Of a DNA stretch of 6,432 bases, positions 1-5,823 are shown piece after piece; the stretch's first letter is position 1, and the number at the start of each line of letters is the position of its first letter. The position numbers were made by a program, and so were the translations under genes. Below the pieces are notes generated by a model. It was not told the origin of the DNA. It saw nothing but the letters and a program-made list of their open reading frames with translations, and made no database searches. The DNA comes from Gemmatimonadota bacterium (GTDB lineage Bacteria > Gemmatimonadota > Gemmatimonadetes > Gemmatimonadales > GWC2-71-9), in the NCBI GenBank assembly GCA_003221825.1, contig QHUE01000224.1, positions 1 to 6,432 on the forward strand. The letters run 5' to 3'.

Positions 1-1
1 C

Positions 2-1483
2 CGCGAGGGCAATGCCATCGAGCTCGGCGAGACACCGGTGTGGCACAAGCTGTGGGCGCGCGCGTCGCGCACACTGCTCGAAGCGTCCGGTCTCGCCGTT
101 GGTCTGCCCGACGAACAGATCGGCAACAGCGAAGTGGGCCACCTGAATCTGGGCGCCGGCCGCGTCGTGCCGCAGGACATCGTGCGTATCTCACAGTCGA
201 TCGATTCTGGACAGTTCTTTCGCATTCCCGCGTTGGTGAAGCTGGTGGAGGATACACGTCGGCGCGACGGCACGTTGCACGTGATGGGATTGATCGGCAC
301 CGGCGGCGTTCATGCCCTGGACACGCATCTACTTGCTGCGGTGGAGCTCGGCCGGAATGCGGGGGTGCCGGTCGCCATTCATGCATGGCTCGATGGACGC
401 GATACGCCGCCGAAATCGGCGCTGGGGTTCATGCAAGAACTGATGGCGGCGGTCAAAGACAACGGCGGCGGTCGGGCGGTCGTCTCGAGCGTGGTGGGCC
501 GGTATTACGCCATGGACCGCGACAAGCGGTGGGATCGCACCAAGCTCGCGTACGACGCGATGGTGAACGGCGTCGGCGTGCCAGTCTCCGATCCCATCAC
601 CGCGATCCAGCAGGCGTACGCCGCGGGCGAGACCGACGAATTCGTCAAACCCCGGGTCATCAGCGGTGCACCGCTGATCAAGAACGGCGACGGCATCTTC
701 TGCTTCAATTATCGCGCCGACCGGATGCGCCAGATCGTGCGCGCGCTCGCGGCTCCCGATTTTGACGGATTCGATGTGAAGGGCCCCCCCCGGCCGGCCG
801 TCCGGCTCGCTACCATGACCCGATACGACGCGAGCCTGCCCTTCCCCGCCGCCTTCGAGCCGATGGTGCTGTCGCGTATCGTCGCGGAAGTGCTCTCGGA
901 CAACGGCAAGACGATGTTCCGCACCGCCGAGACGGAGAAGTACGCGCACGTCACGTACTTCTTTAACGGTGGGTATGAGCCGCCGTACAAGGGCGAGGAG
1001 CGCTTGCTGGTCCCGTCGCAGAAAGTGGCGACCTATGATTTGATGCCGGAGATGAGCGCGCCCGGTGTGACCGACGTGCTGTGCAAGGCGATTGCCGGCA
1101 AGCAGCACGACTTCATTCTGTGTAACTATGCCAACGGTGACATGGTCGGACACTCGGGTGTCCTGGCGGCGGCGGTGAAGGCGGTCGAAACCGTCGACAC
1201 CTGTCTGGCGCGGGTCCTCACCACAGCATCAACGGCCGGTGCGACGGTGTTGGTGACGGCGGATCACGGCAATTGCGAATTGATGATCGATCCCGCCACG
1301 GGCGGGCCGCACACCGCGCACACCACGAATCCCGTGCCCTTCGTGATCGTCGGGGACGGTGCCGGGACGAAGCCGCTACGTGCCGGTGGCTCGCTTCGCG
1401 ACGTCGGACCGACGATCTTGCACCTGCTCGGCATCGAGCCTCCGAAGGAAATGACGGGACGGGACTTGAGGGAGACTGACTGA
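2..1483 (+). CDS. gpmI: 2,3-bisphosphoglycerate-independent phosphoglycerate mutase (5'-truncated by window)
   Basis: Interconverts 3-phosphoglycerate and 2-phosphoglycerate in glycolysis and gluconeogenesis in the cytoplasm, using two divalent metal ions (Mn in many family members) and a phosphoserine intermediate. The frame is open from base 2 (REGNAIELGETPVW...), 493 residues to the TGA; family members are about 510-520, so roughly 20-25 N-terminal residues, including the first metal-binding Asp (DGWG motif), lie outside the window. Visible hallmarks in order: catalytic serine in GNSEVGH (Ser codon 128-130), HAWLDGRDTPP, VVGRYYAMDRDKRWDR, FNYRADRMRQ, TAETEKYAHVTYFFNGG, PSQKVATYDLMPEMSA, NYANGDMVGHSG and TADHGNCE (metal ligands), then HTAHTTNPVPF. 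All catalytic-domain motifs are intact. ATG or GTG codons near base 38 are internal, because the conserved REGNAI lies before them. Its TGA overlaps the next start by one base (TGATG). Confidence 0.97.
   Translation, partial: REGNAIELGETPVWHKLWARASRTLLEASGLAVGLPDEQIGNSEVGHLNLGAGRVVPQDIVRISQSIDSGQFFRIPALVKLVEDTRRRDGTLHVMGLIGTGGVHALDTHLLAAVELGRNAGVPVAIHAWLDGRDTPPKSALGFMQELMAAVKDNGGGRAVVSSVVGRYYAMDRDKRWDRTKLAYDAMVNGVGVPVSDPITAIQQAYAAGETDEFVKPRVISGAPLIKNGDGIFCFNYRADRMRQIVRALAAPDFDGFDVKGPPRPAVRLATMTRYDASLPFPAAFEPMVLSRIVAEVLSDNGKTMFRTAETEKYAHVTYFFNGGYEPPYKGEERLLVPSQKVATYDLMPEMSAPGVTDVLCKAIAGKQHDFILCNYANGDMVGHSGVLAAAVKAVETVDTCLARVLTTASTAGATVLVTADHGNCELMIDPATGGPHTAHTTNPVPFVIVGDGAGTKPLRAGGSLRDVGPTILHLLGIEPPKEMTGRDLRETD
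1469..1474 (+). promoter_or_regulatory. Ribosome binding site for the barrel-protein gene
   Basis: AGGGAG lies 8 bases before the ATG at 1483, inside the last codons of gpmI. It supports the 1483 start over the in-frame ATG at 1534, which has no well-spaced purine-rich site. Seen in sequence; its use is inferred. Confidence 0.5.
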
Positions 1484-2214
1484 TGACTGGACGGTTGGAA
1501 GTTTGGAAGGTTGGAAGGTGGATCATCCTCGGAATGCTTTTTTCCAACATTCCAACAGTCCAACTTTCCGCCCAGGTCGGCCACGACCCCGGCGCGAGCC
1601 CGTACCACGACATCCTGCTGCACTCAGGGCCGGTGTTCTTTGTCGGCCACCTGGGGGCGGACCGGGGCACCGCCGGCGCGGGGACGAGCAACGCGCTCAC
1701 GTTCGGCGCGCGCTACGAAATCCCGGCCGGCCGGTCGATCCATTTCCAATTCACCGGCGCTTACCTGCACGGCGACCGGTTCATCATCGATCCGCGCGCC
1801 GATTCGTCGTCACCCGCCCGCCGGACGGGACCGTTCAAGTCCGATCTCGGCTTGTTCGAGGTCGGCATGCAGCTGCGGCTCACCGGCGGAAAGACCTGGC
1901 GCGGCTTCGCCCCGTATCTGGGGACCGGGCTGGGACTCATGTTCGATGTGAATTCGCCGGGCGACACGACCCGCAGCGGCTACCGGTTTGGGACCAAGCT
2001 CACACTCGCGCTCGAGAGCGGTGTGCGCTGGTATCCGGTTCGCCGCGTACTCGTCAATGCCGACCTGCGCGCCCACCTGTGGCGGCTCAAGTATCCCGTC
2101 TCGTTCCACTCTGTGCTGGCGCCTGATGGGTCGCGGGTGCTCCCGCTGTCCCAACCGCTGAACGATTGGACGCTGCATCCCTGGATCAGTCTCGGCATCG
2201 GATGGATTTTTTAG
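1483..2214 (+). CDS. Outer-membrane beta-barrel protein of unknown function
   Basis: 243 residues. Residues 1-30 look like a signal peptide: basic n-region (R4, K9, R12), short hydrophobic core WIILGMLF (13-20) and probable cleavage after LSA (28-30). The rest is rich in alternating hydrophobic/polar stretches with aromatic girdle residues (HSGPVFFVGHLG, LTFGARYEI, IHFQFTGAYLHG, LGLFEVGMQLRL, YLGTGLGLMF, GTKLTLALESGVRWYP, LVNADLRAHLWRL, WISLGIGWIF). It ends in Phe, the usual C-terminal signal for assembly by the BAM machinery. This fits a small porin-like or OmpW/OmpA-type barrel of about eight strands, but no named family is recognised. The start at 1483 has a good Shine-Dalgarno site; M18 (ATG 1534) is an alternative that would leave a poor signal peptide. 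An inverted repeat covers codons 4-28. Its end overlaps tupB by 13 bases, so it may be co-expressed with metal-oxyanion uptake; any role in that is inference. Confidence 0.75.
   Translation: MTGRLEVWKVGRWIILGMLFSNIPTVQLSAQVGHDPGASPYHDILLHSGPVFFVGHLGADRGTAGAGTSNALTFGARYEIPAGRSIHFQFTGAYLHGDRFIIDPRADSSSPARRTGPFKSDLGLFEVGMQLRLTGGKTWRGFAPYLGTGLGLMFDVNSPGDTTRSGYRFGTKLTLALESGVRWYPVRRVLVNADLRAHLWRLKYPVSFHSVLAPDGSRVLPLSQPLNDWTLHPWISLGIGWIF
1494..1564. repeat. Imperfect inverted repeat of GTTGGAA-like units within the signal-peptide coding region
   Basis: The left arm (1494-1516) carries three GTTGGAA-like units spaced 7-8 bases apart. The right arm (1542-1564) is its reverse complement at 19 of 23 positions (mismatches at arm positions 7, 8, 9 and 16), with a 25-base spacer between. 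The arms encode residues 4-12 (RLEVWKVGR) and 20-28 (FSNIPTVQL) of the barrel protein's leader. The A/T-richer, simple-sequence character differs from the surrounding GC-rich coding DNA. It could form an mRNA hairpin just after the start codon, or be a remnant of a dispersed repeat family that inserted into the leader. Confidence 0.7.
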
Positions 2215-2897
2215 CCGAAGGCTTCCGGCGGGCGTGGGCGCTACTCGTTACGGGTGATTCCGAAGTCTTCGGGATCGCCCTTCTCACGCTCAAAGTTGCC
2301 GTCGTCGCGACCGCGATCTCCTGCACCGTCGGCCTGCCGCTGGGCTACTTCCTCGCAACGCGGGCGTTCTGGGGACGGCGTGGGGCGCTGACGGTGGTCA
2401 ACACCGCGCTCGCCTTCCCGACCGTGGTCGTCGGCCTGCTGCTCTACGGTCTCCTCTCGCGCCGCGGCCCGCTCGGTGGACTCGGCTGGCTCTATACGTG
2501 GCAAGGCATCGTCGTCGGCGACGTCTTACTCGCCTTGCCGATCGCCGCGGCGCTGTCGGCCGCCGCGGTGCAGGGCGTCGATCCGCGCATCCGCCGTACC
2601 GCAGAGACGCTCGGAGCGGGTCGGTGGCGGGTGGCATGGACCGTGGCACGCGAGGCGCGCTTCGCGCTCGCGGCGGTGATCACCGCCGCGTTCGGTCAGG
2701 TGGTCGCCGAAATCGGCGCGGCCATGATCATCGGCGGCAATATCCGGGGCTCCACGCGCACGCTGACCACGGCGGTGGCGCTGTATACCTCACAAGGCGA
2801 CTTCGGCCTCGCTCTCGCACTGGGGCTCGTGCTCGTCATCCTGGCGCTCCTCGTCAACATCGCGCTGCAGGTCCTGCAAGGACGCGGCAGTGGTTGA
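2202..2897 (+). CDS. tupB: Tungstate (or molybdate/tungstate) ABC transporter permease TupB
   Basis: Inner-membrane permease of an oxyanion importer; 231 residues, normal for the family. The pattern matches TupB as I know it: N-terminal MDFLAEGF...GDSEVFGIALLTLKV, then VNTALAFPTVVVGLLLYGLLSRRGPLG (65-91), the EAA-type cytoplasmic loop ETLGAGRWRVAWTVAREAR (135-153) that contacts the ATPase, and GGNIRGSTRTLTTAVALYTSQGDF (178-201). About five hydrophobic helices are seen, near residues 24-52, 64-84, 104-122, 152-176 and 202-224. I chose ATG 2202 because MDFL.EG is the conserved family start; an in-frame ATG at 2166 would add 12 unrelated residues and deepen the overlap with the barrel gene to 49 bases. 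The gene overlaps tupC by 8 bases. No TupA/ModA binding protein is in the window. Specificity for tungstate over molybdate is inferred from family resemblance only. Confidence 0.88.
   Translation: MDFLAEGFRRAWALLVTGDSEVFGIALLTLKVAVVATAISCTVGLPLGYFLATRAFWGRRGALTVVNTALAFPTVVVGLLLYGLLSRRGPLGGLGWLYTWQGIVVGDVLLALPIAAALSAAAVQGVDPRIRRTAETLGAGRWRVAWTVAREARFALAAVITAAFGQVVAEIGAAMIIGGNIRGSTRTLTTAVALYTSQGDFGLALALGLVLVILALLVNIALQVLQGRGSG
2878..2882 (+). promoter_or_regulatory. Ribosome binding site for tupC
   Basis: AAGGA stands 7 bases before the GTG at 2890, within the end of tupB. It supports the GTG start and translation coupled to tupB. Confidence 0.6.
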
Positions 2898-3891
2898 GCT
2901 GCGCGGCGTGCGGCACCGCTATGAGGGGCGACTGGTGCTCGACCTCGAGCAGTTCGCCTTGCCGCGGGCGGGAATGGTGGCCGTCGTGGGACACAACGGC
3001 GCCGGCAAGAGCACGCTGCTCCGTCTGCTCGCGCTCCTCGAGGCGCCGACCGAAGGCCAGGTGCTGTTCAACGGGACGGTCGTACCTCGCCGAGCTCCCG
3101 CGTCGCTGCGCCGGCGTGTCACGCTCGTCGAGCAGCGCCCCATCCTCTTTCGCGGGACGGTGCGCGACAATCTGGAATACGGCCTACGGATCAGGGACAT
3201 CGGTGGCACGGCGGGAAACGGGATCCTTGGAGATGTGGTCGGCAGACTCGGTTTGGCTCCCCTGCTCGACCGCCGGCGTCATGAGCTTTCCGACGGCGAG
3301 GTGCAGCGCGTCGCCGTCGCGCGGGCGCTGGCGCTGCGCACCGACGTGCTGCTGCTGGATGAGCCCGCCAGCTCCGCCGACCGCGCCGCGGCGGGCGCGC
3401 TCTATCGGGCGCTTGCCGCGGAGCGCGCCGAGCGCCCCTTCGCGGTATGCATCGCGTCGCACCAGCTCGAAGATGCCTATCGCTGGGCCGACGATATCCG
3501 CACGCTCGCCGATGGGCGCCTGTCGCCGGTCACGCCGGAGAATCTGTTTCGCGTCGAGCTGCCGCCGGGCGACGGCGTCAAGAGCGTGCCCGTCGGGGGC
3601 ATCGAGATCGTGGTCATGACGGATCGGACCGGCCCCGCGGTTCTCGCCCTGCCCCCGACCGACATCTTCGTCAGCCGCGAGCCACTTGCCTCGTCGGCGC
3701 GCAACGTCTTCAGGGGCCGAGTGACCGGCATGGCGATCGAGCAGCGCGGCGCCGGCGTCCATGTGCGCGCCGACATGAACGGGGTCGAGCTCGTAGCCGC
3801 CGTCACCGCGGAAGCCGCCCGCGATTTGGCGCTCACGCCCGGCGCTGGAGTCGTCTTCTCTTTCAAGGCCACGGCGGTCCAGGTATTCTAA
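2890..3891 (+). CDS. tupC: Tungstate/molybdate ABC transporter ATP-binding protein with C-terminal Mop/TOBE domain
   Basis: 333 residues from GTG; the ATPase that powers oxyanion import through TupB. Nucleotide-binding domain (about 1-225): Walker A GHNGAGKST (34-42), Q-loop Gln82 in VEQRP, signature LSDGEVQR (133-140), Walker B VLLLDEP (153-159), switch His191 in IASHQ. The signature has Asp where the common LSGGE/Q has Gly; this variant is found in other ABC importers, so function is probably kept. The C-terminal part from about 260 (IFVSREPLASSARNVFRGRVTGM ... GVVFSFKATAVQVF) is a single Mop/TOBE module as in ModC, which binds molybdate or tungstate and in ModC-type systems can inhibit transport when anion is plentiful. 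The Mop domain and the downstream Moco genes argue for Mo/W and against another anion. The gene follows tupB with an 8-base overlap and ends 3 bases before the pterin-synthase remnant. Confidence 0.88.
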   Translation: MVELRGVRHRYEGRLVLDLEQFALPRAGMVAVVGHNGAGKSTLLRLLALLEAPTEGQVLFNGTVVPRRAPASLRRRVTLVEQRPILFRGTVRDNLEYGLRIRDIGGTAGNGILGDVVGRLGLAPLLDRRRHELSDGEVQRVAVARALALRTDVLLLDEPASSADRAAAGALYRALAAERAERPFAVCIASHQLEDAYRWADDIRTLADGRLSPVTPENLFRVELPPGDGVKSVPVGGIEIVVMTDRTGPAVLALPPTDIFVSREPLASSARNVFRGRVTGMAIEQRGAGVHVRADMNGVELVAAVTAEAARDLALTPGAGVVFSFKATAVQVF

Positions 3892-3894
3892 GGA

Positions 3895-4076
3895 ATGCCG
3901 ACAGCGTATCTGACGCGGATCGTCGAGTTCACGGCGACGCACCGCTTTCCCGACACCCCGGAATTTGCCGGTGCCACCGACGATTCGCCGGCGAGCTGCC
4001 GGCGGGCGTGGCGCTGGACTGCGTGCGCATCGAGGAGAGTCCCCATCTCTACGCCGAATACCGCGGGGAAACGTAG
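3895..4076 (+). pseudogene. Internally deleted, frame-disrupted 6-pyruvoyl-tetrahydropterin synthase / QueD-family remnant
   Basis: The ATG at 3895 begins MPTAYLTRIVEFTATHRF, the first beta-strand and AxHR-type segment of 6-pyruvoyl/6-carboxy-tetrahydropterin synthases, followed by PDTPEFAGAT (through about 3978), which resembles the much later ..PEFA... segment of the same family. From 3984 the family's C-terminus continues in another frame as FAGELPAGVALD and CVRIEESPHLYAEYRGE, ending at TAG 4074-4076. Only about 60 codons remain of a usual 120-150. The middle, with the HGH zinc ligands and the catalytic Cys and Asp/His region, is gone, so no active enzyme is possible. In the starting frame the ORF runs on into fdhD, giving a non-conserved linker. 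Intact members make 6-carboxytetrahydropterin for queuosine or serve in folate/pterin synthesis. Family identity is from recognised motifs; the deletion model is inference. Confidence 0.72.
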
Positions 4077-4083
4077 CGGCCGG

Positions 4084-4806
4084 ATGCGGGCCGACTCGGC
4101 GGTCGTCGAGGAATGGCCCGTCTGGCTCGAAGTGAACGGCGAGCCCGCCGTCACGTGGATGTGCACGCCCGATCAGCTCGAGGAGCTGGTCGTCGGCTGG
4201 CTGCATGGGGAGGGCTACATCGCGTCGCTCGACGACCTCGTGCAGCTGCGCCCGTGCGCGCCCGACCTGGGCTTCTGGGCCGACGTCAAGCCCGACCGGC
4301 TCGCCCAGGTGAAGGGTGAAAACCGCAAGCGCGTCCTTGCGTCGGGTTGCGGCGCGGTGGCCACGATGCTGGCCGACCCGGACGCGATGGCGCACTCCGC
4401 TCCGCTGCGGGGCGACCCGCCCCCTCCCGACGTGTTGCGCGTGCTGTTCAAGCAGTTGTTTGCCGCGGGCGCGCGCTACAACGAAACCGGCGGCATTCAT
4501 GCCGCCGCACTCACCGACGGCACGACCTTGCTGTTTCATGCGGAGGACATCGGCCGGCACAACGCCGTGGACAAGGTGATTGGCGCCGCGGTGCTGGCAC
4601 GGACCAAGGTCGTGGGTCGCGGCCTCCTCGTCACCGGCCGCATTTCCGCCGAGCTCGCCTTCAAGGCGGCGCGCGCGGGACTCGCGTGGGTGGCCACGCC
4701 GAGTGTGCGGTCCACGCTCGCGGTGACGATCGCCGACCGATCGGGGATGGTGCTGGTCGGTCGTGCGGTGAGCGGCACGCCGCACGTGCACAAGCACGAG
4801 GAATGA
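4084..4806 (+). CDS. fdhD: FdhD, formate dehydrogenase accessory sulfurtransferase
   Basis: Carries sulfur from the cysteine desulfurase IscS to the bis-MGD cofactor, which formate dehydrogenases need for activity; cytoplasmic. 240 residues from ATG 4084. Family features: EEWPVWLEVNGEP (9-21), TPDQLEELVVGWLHGEGYI (28-46), the catalytic cysteine Cys89 in ASGCGAV, RYNETGGIHAAAL (131-143), the strongly conserved AEDIGRHNAVDKVIGAAVL (153-171), and TGRISAELAFKAARAG (184-199). The second Cys of the E. coli CGVC motif is Val here. I preferred ATG 4084 to the in-frame ATG 3895 because conservation begins just after 4084 and the upstream 63 codons are a pterin-synthase remnant plus out-of-frame sequence. 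No clear Shine-Dalgarno site is seen at 4084. No formate dehydrogenase is in the window. It overlaps the next gene by 4 bases. Confidence 0.93.
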   Translation: MRADSAVVEEWPVWLEVNGEPAVTWMCTPDQLEELVVGWLHGEGYIASLDDLVQLRPCAPDLGFWADVKPDRLAQVKGENRKRVLASGCGAVATMLADPDAMAHSAPLRGDPPPPDVLRVLFKQLFAAGARYNETGGIHAAALTDGTTLLFHAEDIGRHNAVDKVIGAAVLARTKVVGRGLLVTGRISAELAFKAARAGLAWVATPSVRSTLAVTIADRSGMVLVGRAVSGTPHVHKHEE

Positions 4807-5216
4807 TGCCCTCCGACTCGGGGCTCCGCGCGTTGCTCGGCGAGGCGCGCACGATCGCGGTCGTGGGACTCTCCCCTAATCCGATGCGGCCCAGCAATTC
4901 CGTCGCGCGCCACATGCAGCGGTCCGGCTACACGATCGTGCCGGTGAATCCGGGTCACACCGAGATTCTGGGAGAGAAGAGCTACCCCACCCTCAGCGAT
5001 GCCGCTCGCGAGCACACGATCGACATCGTGGACGTGTTTCGCCGCAGCGAGCATGTGGCAGCGATCGTCGATGAAGCGATCGCGGTACACCCGAAGCTGA
5101 TCTGGCTGCAGCTGGGCATCGTGGATAACGCCGCGGCGCAACGCGCCGCGGCTGCCGGCATCGCCTTCGTCCAGGATCACTGCCTCGCCATCGAACACAG
5201 CCGTCTCGAGGTCTAA
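4803..5216 (+). CDS. CoA-binding (Rossmann-fold) domain protein, YccU-like
   Basis: 137 residues, normal length for the stand-alone CoA_binding_2-type family. Motifs: IAVVGLSPNPMRPSNSVARHM (18-38, nucleotide-binding loop), TIVPVNPGH (44-52), EKSYPTL (58-64), IDIVDVFRRSEHV (73-85), IWLQLGI (100-106) and DHCLAIEH (125-132). It resembles the CoA-binding domain of succinyl-CoA synthetase alpha and acyl-CoA synthetases but has no catalytic domain; biochemical role is not known to me. The start is ATG 4803, within ATGA overlapping the fdhD stop; the adjacent ATG 4806 is equally possible. GAGGA ends right before 4803, which gives slightly better spacing to 4806. It sits between fdhD and mobA with tight spacing, so co-expression with cofactor genes is likely, but a direct role in Moco assembly is not shown. 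Confidence 0.88.
   Translation: MMPSDSGLRALLGEARTIAVVGLSPNPMRPSNSVARHMQRSGYTIVPVNPGHTEILGEKSYPTLSDAAREHTIDIVDVFRRSEHVAAIVDEAIAVHPKLIWLQLGIVDNAAAQRAAAAGIAFVQDHCLAIEHSRLEV
5208..5212 (+). promoter_or_regulatory. Ribosome binding site for mobA
   Basis: GAGGT lies 5 bases before the GTG at 5218, inside the last codons of the CoA-binding gene. It supports the GTG start, which is also required for the N-terminal LAGG motif to sit at residue 6. Confidence 0.45.
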
Positions 5217-5217
5217 G

Positions 5218-5823
5218 GTGCGCGGCGCGGTGCTGGCCGGCGGCGCCGCCAGCCGCTACGGTGGCGCGCCCAAAGGCCTGCTCGCCGTCGGCGGCCGCCG
5301 GATCCTCGATCGCGTCGTCGCGGCGGTGCAGGCGGTGACCGGCACACCGCCGTTGTTGATCGCCAACGCTCCCGATGCGGCGTCCTGGCGTCCGGACCTG
5401 AAGACGATTCCCGACCCGCGGCCGGGCCTTGGAAGCCTGGGTGGGATCTACACGGGCGTGACTGCCGGCGTCGCCCCGGTGCTGTGCGTCGCCTGGGACA
5501 TGCCGTTCGTACCGGAGGGTCTGCTGCGGGCACTGATCGACGGCGCCAGCGCCGGCAACTACGACGCGTTTCTCCCCGAAAGCTCCGGCCGGCGCGGACT
5601 GGAGCCGCTGTGTGCGGTGTATGGCCCCGCCTGCGGCCCCGCGATCGCGCAGCGGCTCGCGCAGGGCGACTTGAGAGCCATCTCCTTCCACGCGGACGTG
5701 CGGGTCGGTATCCTCTCCCTCGCCGAGGTGAAGAGCTTCGGCGACCCCGACGAGCTGTTTTTCAACGTGAACACGCCCGACGATCTCGCCCGGGCGGAGG
5801 CGCTGTGGCGGCGACACGGATGA
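5218..5823 (+). CDS. mobA: Molybdenum cofactor guanylyltransferase MobA
   Basis: Transfers GMP from GTP to Mo/W-molybdopterin, giving the molybdopterin guanine dinucleotide used by DMSO-reductase-family enzymes such as formate dehydrogenases; cytoplasmic. 201 residues from GTG, usual size for the family. Nucleotidyltransferase fold markers: N-terminal LAGGAASRYGGAPKGLL (6-22; Lys19 is the conserved lysine of the GTP loop), LGSLGGIYTG (71-80), the metal-binding Asp94 in AWDMPF (92-97), GLEPLCAVYGP (127-137), and FFNVNTPDDLARAE (181-194). The conserved start of the family lies directly at the GTG, one base after the previous stop. It overlaps mobB by 4 bases. Relatives such as MocA use CTP or act on other cofactors, but the RYGG.PKG and NVNTP motifs and the neighbours favour MobA. 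Confidence 0.93.
   Translation: MRGAVLAGGAASRYGGAPKGLLAVGGRRILDRVVAAVQAVTGTPPLLIANAPDAASWRPDLKTIPDPRPGLGSLGGIYTGVTAGVAPVLCVAWDMPFVPEGLLRALIDGASAGNYDAFLPESSGRRGLEPLCAVYGPACGPAIAQRLAQGDLRAISFHADVRVGILSLAEVKSFGDPDELFFNVNTPDDLARAEALWRRHG

Noticed and set aside
784..791. Run of eight C in gpmI as a possible frameshift or phase-variation tract
   Set aside because: The conserved frame passes through unbroken (VKGPPRPAVRLATMTRYD), and nothing suggests programmed shifting. It remains only a place to watch for sequencing error.
1494..1564. Intrinsic terminator between gpmI and the barrel gene
   Set aside because: The inverted repeat is inside the barrel coding frame. The T-run lies in the spacer and start of the right arm, not after the stem, and the arms are neither GC-rich nor perfectly paired.
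2166..2201. Earlier ATG for tupB
   Set aside because: The 12 extra residues are out-of-frame barrel-gene sequence; the conserved MDFL.EG start and family length point to 2202.
2498..3619. 373-codon plus-strand frame across tupB and tupC
   Set aside because: It is out of frame with both conserved genes and gives Arg/Ser/Ala-rich low-complexity sequence; a composition artefact.
3889..4083. Moco/tungsten riboswitch or promoter between tupC and fdhD
   Set aside because: The stretch is explained by the pterin-synthase remnant. I saw no conserved RNA motif or sigma70-like boxes that I could defend.
3184..4797. 537-codon open frame on the minus strand
   Set aside because: It lies opposite tupC and fdhD, whose conserved motifs are clear. 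The product is Arg/His/Gly-rich with no recognisable domain, typical of antisense frames in GC-rich genes.
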